Below are positions 12,906 through 18,400 of a DNA stretch of 18,400 bases, one piece after another. A model generated the notes under the pieces. That model saw nothing but the letters and a program-made list of their open reading frames with translations. It was not told where the DNA came from and ran no database searches. Every line of letters begins with the position of its first letter. Position 1 is the first letter of the stretch. The position numbers and the translations under genes were made by a program. The stretch comes from CAYTES01 sp964436935 (GTDB lineage Bacteria; Patescibacteriota; Gracilibacteria; UBA1369; UBA12473): assembly GCA_964436935.1 (NCBI GenBank), contig CAYTES010000027.1, positions 1 through 18,400 on the forward strand. Reading direction: 5' to 3'.

Positions 12906-15699
12906 ACCTTCTTCATTGGATCTTTTGAGGAATCCTTTATTTGAACTTCCGGTTTCCGAGGGTGTTGTGCCCGAATCCTCTCGCGAGTTTGCGGCTCAGT
13001 ATCTTACGCACTTGAACGCACAGCATCTTTCCGATGTGTATAAGATTGAAACGCTGTTTTCCTATGCGGCTCATCTTAATGGGAGGTTTCAAGATTTTTT
13101 GGCTCGTTTGGATTCATCCGCATCCGAGCCGATGTCTTTGAACGAGCACGTTGCTGAATTTTTGAATGATCCCGAAATGGCTGATTCGTTTGCCTTATAC
13201 CGTGCGCTGCTCCTTTCTCTGGATACGCCGTTGAAACTGCATCGATCCACTTTGGAAGAACAGGCCAATGCTCAGTTGTCTTCTTTGGAAGAGTATTCCC
13301 AAGCCAAAGTACGACAAACTCAGCTTCGTAAGCTTGAAGAAGAAGAATCGATGATTTTACGTCGTATTTTTCAAAAAAAGACGAAGGGAACGACTTCTTT
13401 GGATTTTGCTCGGTTGGCGATGGTTCAGGATCGTATTAAAGCCGTAGGCGTTGAGTTCATTCAATTCAAAAAGGATCGTCCAGAAGTTGCGGCGCGTTTG
13501 GAATATGATCTTTTGGTGGATTATGCGACACAACTTCGGACCACCGGGTTTATTTTTACCGAGAGTCAAAAGCTATTGGTTCGGGACATTGCCATGAGTG
13601 CCCTTCAAGCGCATATGTTTTTATTGGAAGGGGAAACCGGTGTGGGAAAAACCACTCTGGTTAAGGCGCTTGCCCAGTTGTTAACCGGTAAATCGTATCA
13701 GCGTGCGGTGGGTGGAGGGGCCGAAACTCCTTTGACGGATTTATTGTATAGTCGCCATTTCGACGGCACTTCCACCGGGTATGGATTCCATCCGCTCCTT
13801 CAGGCGATGACGGGACTGCGTTCGGATAAAGACGAAACTCCAGACCAAGAGTTGGGTGAAGTTTATCTTGATGATGAAGGGAATGATCGGCCACCCCATG
13901 TCCAAAGGTCTTTGGCAAAATTTGTGGCTGAAGCAAAACCCGGGACGGAGGTTGCCATTCCGGAAACGGCTTTGCCTTCAAAGCGAGTTCGCGACAAATT
14001 TTTATATTTTACCGCACAAAACCCGGAGAATGGACGTTATAAGCGCGAAAAAACCGGTATCGAAACCCGTCGTGAATTTGGCAATCGTATTTTTGTTTTG
14101 GATTATTTTGATCAGACGCCCGAGCGCCCCGATTTGTTTCGTTTTCTTTTGGCACATCTGATGAATTTGGAAACTCAACGCTACCGCGTGATTTCTTCCT
14201 CGGAAATGAGTCCTTCGTATAAGCCTCATTCTCAAACCGGAGAAATCATTTTGGACACCACTCCTACGATGGGCGGATTTTTATGGCGCTTTGCCAATGC
14301 GTGGAAACAGCTTTTCGAATCTTTTTCACGCAAGCGGACGACCGTGTTGCACGCTCAATTTCCGACTGAAACGGTGGAAAAATTTTATCTTAAAAAAATG
14401 ATTTTGGCCTATGATATTGTGGGGGGGTGGTTGACGGAATTTTTTAGTCAGGAAGTGTATCATCCTCAGGGAATCGAGAATTTTTTCAAACAAAAATTGC
14501 GGGTTTTCTTGTCTTCTCACTCTCCCGAAGACCGTGAGCTCACTCAGAAGATTTTGACTCATTTTCACATTAATTTGGATGCGGTGTCTTCCCGTAATGG
14601 AGAGGAACAGCTTTTGGATCCGATTCAAATCGGGTTTATGTTTCCTTCCGTGCCCCGTCCTAAGATGCTTCAAGTCGATACTGAAAAAGAGCATTATAGA
14701 GATCTTGTGTTGGGTGAAACCGGCGAGGTGGTTCGCGTATTGACCAAGTTGCCTTCTGAAGTTGGAAGTGCTTTTAAACTCAATGATTTGGTGGTTTCCA
14801 AGGCGGAACAAGGAGGTAAATTTTCTTTGGTGGGGGTTCATTCCACCACGGGGGAGCTCGTGCTTCGAAATGTTGAAACGGATAATGATTACGTTTTTGA
14901 GGGGGTCCAAACTTTTAAGGCCAATTATGTAAAAGATTTAGAAGATCATCGTTTCATTGAACGTTATAATCTTGAGAAAGGGTATGAGAAACAACTCGAA
15001 AAATGGGTTGAATATGGCTTTGTGGTGAAGGATGGGAATCGCTACGTTGCGGTCCCTGAGCATATGGTCGACGGAGTGGCTCATGTGGTTTATTCTTGGG
15101 AGGATGTTCGCTCTGCGCTTCAGCGGCCCAAATACAAGCAGAAGGCCGAGCAGTTTCATGATACCTGTGGATTTTTGACCCTGCCTCGCATTAAATTGGC
15201 TTCTTTGCTGGCTGTTTTTGAGAAAAAATTGGGAGATCCCAATCGAAAGGGATTTCTTTTTCCGAGTGGTACGGATGTCGATTTGAAGGGTATATTGACG
15301 TATCGTGATGTGAAAAAGATTGATTTACCCCCCTGTGAATTTTCGTTGATTGAGCACTATCCCGAACTTCCCTTAGCCGGAGCGGCGCGCGTTACTTCTG
15401 GACGAGAGCCCCTTCCTACCGGTCTTCATGCGAAAACCTATTTGAGTAAATTGAAAGAAGAGCCGTATTTGGGAGAAGTAATCATGAGTTTGGATGATTT
15501 TCTTTGGCTTGCCATTCAGGATGATTTTAAAATTAATCACAACACCATGGTGGTTTTTCCAGACTCCAAACTCAACGGGGCCACACTGGGTGCTTTTTTC
15601 TTGTCTTCAGGGAAGCAGCCGTTGCTGGTACAAACCAATGCCGACGCGGCGTATCAGCATCGCGGAGTGAGAACTAAATTTGTCGTGGAGATGCTGTAG
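12895..15699 (+). CDS. MoxR/midasin-like AAA+ ATPase with long N- and C-terminal extensions
   Basis: 934 residues. The AAA+ module starts near 230: Walker A GETGVGKT at 246-253, a Walker B-like VYLDDEGN at 323-330 (DEGN where relatives have DEIN), sensor 1 AQNP at 374-377, and an Arg-rich finger region (ETRREFGNR, 390-398). The order and AQNP motif fit the AAA_5/MoxR-midasin group. The N-terminal 230 residues are helical with a coiled coil (about 130-165). Residues 400-934 are unrecognised, with a beta-rich stretch near 600-690. MoxR proteins are normally about 300-350 residues, so this one is unusually long. Such ATPases work with MIDAS-bearing vWA proteins to assemble or remodel clients. 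The start ATG (12895) overlaps the vWA gene by 11 nt, so translation is probably coupled. Its end converges with the phosphatase gene 23 bp away. Confidence 0.87.
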   Translation: MTPKPSSLDLLRNPLFELPVSEGVVPESSREFAAQYLTHLNAQHLSDVYKIETLFSYAAHLNGRFQDFLARLDSSASEPMSLNEHVAEFLNDPEMADSFALYRALLLSLDTPLKLHRSTLEEQANAQLSSLEEYSQAKVRQTQLRKLEEEESMILRRIFQKKTKGTTSLDFARLAMVQDRIKAVGVEFIQFKKDRPEVAARLEYDLLVDYATQLRTTGFIFTESQKLLVRDIAMSALQAHMFLLEGETGVGKTTLVKALAQLLTGKSYQRAVGGGAETPLTDLLYSRHFDGTSTGYGFHPLLQAMTGLRSDKDETPDQELGEVYLDDEGNDRPPHVQRSLAKFVAEAKPGTEVAIPETALPSKRVRDKFLYFTAQNPENGRYKREKTGIETRREFGNRIFVLDYFDQTPERPDLFRFLLAHLMNLETQRYRVISSSEMSPSYKPHSQTGEIILDTTPTMGGFLWRFANAWKQLFESFSRKRTTVLHAQFPTETVEKFYLKKMILAYDIVGGWLTEFFSQEVYHPQGIENFFKQKLRVFLSSHSPEDRELTQKILTHFHINLDAVSSRNGEEQLLDPIQIGFMFPSVPRPKMLQVDTEKEHYRDLVLGETGEVVRVLTKLPSEVGSAFKLNDLVVSKAEQGGKFSLVGVHSTTGELVLRNVETDNDYVFEGVQTFKANYVKDLEDHRFIERYNLEKGYEKQLEKWVEYGFVVKDGNRYVAVPEHMVDGVAHVVYSWEDVRSALQRPKYKQKAEQFHDTCGFLTLPRIKLASLLAVFEKKLGDPNRKGFLFPSGTDVDLKGILTYRDVKKIDLPPCEFSLIEHYPELPLAGAARVTSGREPLPTGLHAKTYLSKLKEEPYLGEVIMSLDDFLWLAIQDDFKINHNTMVVFPDSKLNGATLGAFFLSSGKQPLLVQTNADAAYQHRGVRTKFVVEML

Positions 15700-15722
15700 C
15701 ATGCGGGTTTTTTAGAGGAGAT

Positions 15723-16517
15723 TCATCCTACTAAAATACTTTCTCGTATGATTTCTAAAATGTCTTGATGCGCCACTCCATTGGACGCAATGCATCCTTG
15801 AATCTCTTGGTCATAGCGTTGTTCCTTTCCGAAAACATCGGTTACTTTCCCCCCCGCGCCTTCCACAATGATTTTCACTGCCGCTGCGTCATGCGGTTTG
15901 TTTCCTGAGAAAATATTGGCGATGCATTCCCCGCTGGCCACGAGCATTCCTCCATACACCGTAGACCCCAGCGTTAATATTTTTATGCCCTTTTTACGCA
16001 GTTTTTCGCGGATGGGAGAAAAATCGTACTTGAGTTGATGAGGCGTTTCGACCACCACGGTATTGTGCATGGCCAATGGAGAAGAAGATACCGTTATCGG
16101 TTTTCCGTTCAGCGTCGTGGGTTTGCCTTTTTCCGCATAGAGCAAGCGATCCATAAAAGGATCAAAAATAACCCCGAGAATCACCTCGCCGTGGTGCGTG
16201 AGTGCCAATGAGAAAACACACGTTGGCACCCCATGGGAAAAGGGTATGGTTCCATCGATGGGATCGCAGATCCAGCTGGTGGTGCTTCCCTCTACCGGTG
16301 CGCTGCCTTCTTCCGCATTCACGCTGTGTTCCGGAAAATTTTCAGCGACCGCATCAAGCACCATTTGATTGATTCGATGGTCGGTTTCGGTCACCGGAGA
16401 ATTGTCCTGTTTCCATTCTTTTTTCATCCCCAGTTTAAAATTTTCTTTGATAAGCTGCCCCGCTTGTTTGGCGAGCTGCAGTGCGAAAATCGAATAGGAG
16501 GATTGAGCGTGATCCAT
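15723..16517 (-). CDS. Inositol monophosphatase family phosphatase
   Basis: 264 residues, a normal length for the family. The metal-binding motifs are intact: AEEG (68-71, Glu69/Glu70), the signature WICDPIDGT (82-90, Asp85 and Asp88), and PHDAAAVKIIVEGAGG (208-223) with Asp210 in the place of the usual WDxAAG. These Mg-dependent enzymes remove phosphate from inositol phosphate, histidinol phosphate, or 3'-phosphoadenosine 5'-phosphate. The substrate cannot be told from the sequence; His in place of Trp in the last motif slightly disfavours classical inositol monophosphatase. The start ATG at 16517 has AGGA at a good distance on the minus strand. It stands alone between the AAA+ gene (convergent) and the sigma factor gene (divergent), with a palindrome over its likely -10 box. 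Confidence 0.92.
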   Translation of the reverse strand: MDHAQSSYSIFALQLAKQAGQLIKENFKLGMKKEWKQDNSPVTETDHRINQMVLDAVAENFPEHSVNAEEGSAPVEGSTTSWICDPIDGTIPFSHGVPTCVFSLALTHHGEVILGVIFDPFMDRLLYAEKGKPTTLNGKPITVSSSPLAMHNTVVVETPHQLKYDFSPIREKLRKKGIKILTLGSTVYGGMLVASGECIANIFSGNKPHDAAAVKIIVEGAGGKVTDVFGKEQRYDQEIQGCIASNGVAHQDILEIIRESILVG

Positions 16518-16523
16518 AAATGA

Positions 16524-16538
16524 TCCTATTGTATAGGA
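16524..16538. promoter_or_regulatory. Palindrome over the phosphatase gene's probable -10
   Basis: TCCTAT-TGT-ATAGGA is a perfect 6+3+6 palindrome just before the phosphatase start. On the minus strand it contains TACAAT (16533-16528), a good -10; the best -35 at 17 bp is a weak TTCAAA (16556-16551). One half also supplies the AGGA before the ATG. It could be a repressor site or a small hairpin that hides the ribosome site. Confidence 0.4.
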
Positions 16539-16610
16539 ACATGGAGGTCATTTGAATATGGATTTTAATTGAGCCTTCCTAAAATCAATAAGCTTTTTTT
16601 ATGGAAATTG

Positions 16611-16643
16611 TGTAAGATTTTCTGGCGCCAAGCCTCTATTAAG
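16611..16643 (+). promoter_or_regulatory. Possible ECF-type promoter upstream of the sigma factor gene
   Basis: TGTAAGATTTT (16611-16621) and CTCTATTAAG (16634-16643) lie at a spacing that suits a -35/-10 pair for an ECF sigma factor, with transcription starting shortly before the ATG at 16658. No good housekeeping promoter is present here. ECF genes are often self-activated, which would explain a non-standard promoter. The assignment rests on layout and general resemblance, not on a known consensus for this group. Confidence 0.3.
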
Positions 16644-16657
16644 TTACGCAAGGTTTC

Positions 16658-17155
16658 ATGACCGACGATCCGCAACAATTATTTTTAGACGCTTATGATC
16701 AGTATTCCGATGCCATTTTTCGTTACCTTTATTTCCGGACGTACGATTCGGAATTGGCTCGGGAACTCATGCAGGAAACGTTTATGAAAACCTGGAATCT
16801 TATGTCGCGGGATCAATCCATCACTCATCTGAAAGCATTCCTTTATAAAGTCGCCCATAACACCATGTTGACTCATCTCCGCAAAAAAAAGACACTATCG
16901 CTTGATAAGCTGATGGAAAAAGGATTTTCTCCCTCCGTGGATTATGAGCAGGAATATCAGTCTAATATCGCGGCGGAGGGGTTGCTATCCCATGTTCATC
17001 AGTTGCCTCAGAAATATCAGGATATCATCAAAATGCGTTACATGGATCAGCTTTCGTTGAAAGAAATGTCGACTATTTTGGCGCTTTCTGAAAATGTTTT
17101 GTCCGTTCGACTGCATCGCGCTCTTAAAAAGTTAAAATTAACCTTCCCGTTATGA
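16658..17155 (+). CDS. ECF-family RNA polymerase sigma factor
   Basis: 165 residues, typical for the group. Region 2 spans about 10-76: FRYLYFRTYDSELARELMQETFMKTW (21-46) holds the core-binding and -10 contact helices. Region 4 spans about 112-160: LPQKYQDIIKMRYMDQLSLKEMSTILALSENVLSVRLHRALKKLK, with the helix-turn-helix that reads the -35. No region 1 or 3 is present. The start has AAGG only 4 nt upstream, a weak site. The last codon and stop (TTATGA) overlap the ATG of the next gene, a coupling typical of a sigma factor and its controlling membrane protein. The signal that activates it is not evident. Confidence 0.93.
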   Translation: MTDDPQQLFLDAYDQYSDAIFRYLYFRTYDSELARELMQETFMKTWNLMSRDQSITHLKAFLYKVAHNTMLTHLRKKKTLSLDKLMEKGFSPSVDYEQEYQSNIAAEGLLSHVHQLPQKYQDIIKMRYMDQLSLKEMSTILALSENVLSVRLHRALKKLKLTFPL

Positions 17156-18369
17156 AAGAATCTGAGGACCATCTGGAAAAAATGTTTCAATCGTTTCGTC
17201 CCGTGCCGTTGAATCCTAAGGATAAAAATGAGATTCGTCAGCGGTTGATTCGCCATATGGACGAGAATCCCGTTCGACAATCGGGGGAGTGGAAGCAATG
17301 GTTTAAACAGCATCTTTTTGTTTTCAATATGGCACAACCGCTTCCCGTGGCTTTTGTTTTTATTTTGCTTTTCGGCGTTAGTTTTCCGGCTCAAGCCAGT
17401 GTTCCCGGGGATTTTCTTTACCCTTATAAGGTCCATGTGGTGGAAAATGTTCGTTCCTGGATTGCGGTGACGAATGAATCGCAAACCCAACTGTCTTTTG
17501 AACTTGCGGTTGAACGGTTGGAGGAAGCGGAAGTTTTGGCGTCCAATGATGAATTGAATGCGCAAACTCAGCAGTACCTGAAGGAGCAGTTTCAAGGGTA
17601 TGTGGCTGAGGGTTATGAGGAATTGGATCAGATTAAAGGGAATCAGAATTTTGAGGTGAGTTCTGATTTGGCGGCGACCTTTGAATCCGATTTGAACGCT
17701 CATACCAAGATTTTGTTGAGTTTGGCCGGTAGTGATCCCCAAGAAGAGGATTTGGGGAGTTTATTGGGATCCATTCAAGAAGAAATTCAAAATACCGTTA
17801 TCGTAAAAACCGAAGTCAACTCCACCCTTCAGGCGAGTAATCAAGTTCATGGTGCCGCGCAAGGTAAAGTGGACAGCGTTGAAACTAAAATTGATTCCAC
17901 GAAAAATTTTTATGAGGAAAATAAGTCTGAGTTGAATGATGACGTGCGTATGGAGATTGAATTTCAGATTGAAACCGCCCAATCTTTAGCGATTAGCGGT
18001 CAGGAGCAACTTGAGGGAGACGATTTTCCTCAGGCTTTTGTTATGCTTCAGGAGGCTCAGCAGTCCGCGCATCAGGTGGATACTTTAATTCAGGGCCATA
18101 TTCGTTTGAATGAGAATAGCGTAGGGGGAACGCATAACGACAAAGACAATGAAAATAGTAATGGCTGGAATGATAAAGGAAATGAAAATTTGTCTAATGA
18201 AGAGGGGACAACGAGCGGCAGTGGGGGCAAGGAGAAGAGTGATTCTAATCCCAATGGAGCGGAGGCTACGGGAGGGGAAAAAGAGTCTACTGAGGAAAAT
18301 ACAATTGAGGTTGAAAACGATGTTGAACTCAATGAAGGAGGTGAAGTGGATTTAGAAGTTTCGTTTTAA
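17152..18369 (+). CDS. DUF5667-type membrane protein, probable anti-sigma partner
   Basis: 405 residues. The N-terminal 60 are cytoplasmic and basic, fitting a sigma-binding region. One helix follows (about 62-82, PLPVAFVFILLFGVSFPAQA), then VPGDFLYPYK (84-93), the hallmark of DUF5667 proteins. A helical extracytoplasmic domain runs to about 320 with many Glu and Gln residues (ERLEEAEVLA, DVRMEIEFQIETAQSLA). The tail from about 325 to the end is low complexity: first Asn/Asp/Gly/Lys, then Ser/Gly, then strongly acidic. It overlaps the ECF sigma gene by ATGA. By analogy with other ECF operons it probably restrains the sigma factor and senses envelope conditions; no zinc-binding anti-sigma motif is visible, so the mechanism may differ. 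After the stop, 18370-18400 has a T run and a G-rich end but no hairpin. Confidence 0.85.
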   Translation: MKESEDHLEKMFQSFRPVPLNPKDKNEIRQRLIRHMDENPVRQSGEWKQWFKQHLFVFNMAQPLPVAFVFILLFGVSFPAQASVPGDFLYPYKVHVVENVRSWIAVTNESQTQLSFELAVERLEEAEVLASNDELNAQTQQYLKEQFQGYVAEGYEELDQIKGNQNFEVSSDLAATFESDLNAHTKILLSLAGSDPQEEDLGSLLGSIQEEIQNTVIVKTEVNSTLQASNQVHGAAQGKVDSVETKIDSTKNFYEENKSELNDDVRMEIEFQIETAQSLAISGQEQLEGDDFPQAFVMLQEAQQSAHQVDTLIQGHIRLNENSVGGTHNDKDNENSNGWNDKGNENLSNEEGTTSGSGGKEKSDSNPNGAEATGGEKESTEENTIEVENDVELNEGGEVDLEVSF

Positions 18370-18400
18370 ATTTTTTTGAGGGGTGGGCGGGTTAGGGGGG

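Noticed and set aside
14326..14910. 194-codon open frame on the minus strand inside the AAA+ gene.
   Set aside because: Shadow of the coding strand; no recognisable domain and no start signals.
15700..15722. Terminator between the convergent AAA+ and phosphatase genes, because of a T run after GCGGG.
   Set aside because: No stem of useful length precedes the T run.

Overview
The window looks like a piece of a Candidate Phyla Radiation (Patescibacteria) genome. Peregrinibacteria are the closest fit I can suggest, as an inference rather than a placement. The reasons are an ECF sigma factor overlapping a gene with a DUF5667-type membrane protein, two secreted SLH-domain surface proteins, an RMD1/YagE (DUF155) protein, and a small flavin-transfer set. 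Several genes end in TGA (for example at 2034-2036, 3252-3254, 8303-8305 and 15723-15725), so TGA is a stop here. That argues against the recoded Gracilibacteria/Absconditabacteria. Many starts have no Shine-Dalgarno sequence and several follow a T-rich tract.

Layout. (a) 1-3254, redox module: a truncated membrane-anchored gene (minus) behind a 281-nt leader rich in hairpins; an NqrB/RnfD-like membrane protein (minus); a divergent FMN-binding lipoprotein (plus); a 261-bp MITE-like element with about 30-bp inverted ends flanked by TA; and an ApbE-type flavin transferase (plus) that starts 10 bp after the element's right-hand TA. (b) 3255-8305, cell surface and membrane: a bidirectional terminator, a secreted CARDB/SLH protein of 705 aa (minus), an RMD1 family protein (plus), a two-helix membrane protein (minus), a possible 44-aa leaderless ORF, and an SLH-CAP surface protein (plus). 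(c) 8314-15699, the most unusual block: a single-pass, helix-rich 709-aa protein of unknown family (minus) and, divergent from it, an overlapping pair made of a transglutaminase-vWA fusion and a MoxR/midasin-like AAA+ ATPase. The two divergent promoters share a perfect palindrome made of their overlapping -35 boxes. (d) 15723-18369: an inositol-monophosphatase family enzyme (minus), then an ECF sigma factor and its membrane-bound partner, which overlap by four bases (ATGA).

How the parts may work together. The RnfD/NqrB-like protein and the FMN lipoprotein probably form a reduced electron-transfer route at the outer face of the membrane, with ApbE as the flavin-loading enzyme, but this ApbE has no visible export signal. 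The AAA+ ATPase and the TGc-vWA protein probably form a chaperone pair of the MoxR-vWA kind. The fusion of a transglutaminase fold to the vWA protein, and a large divergent gene under a shared control region, make this the best candidate for a little-described system. The sigma factor and DUF5667 protein form a self-contained sensing cassette, probably autoregulated. I saw no rRNA, tRNA, CRISPR array or phage genes.
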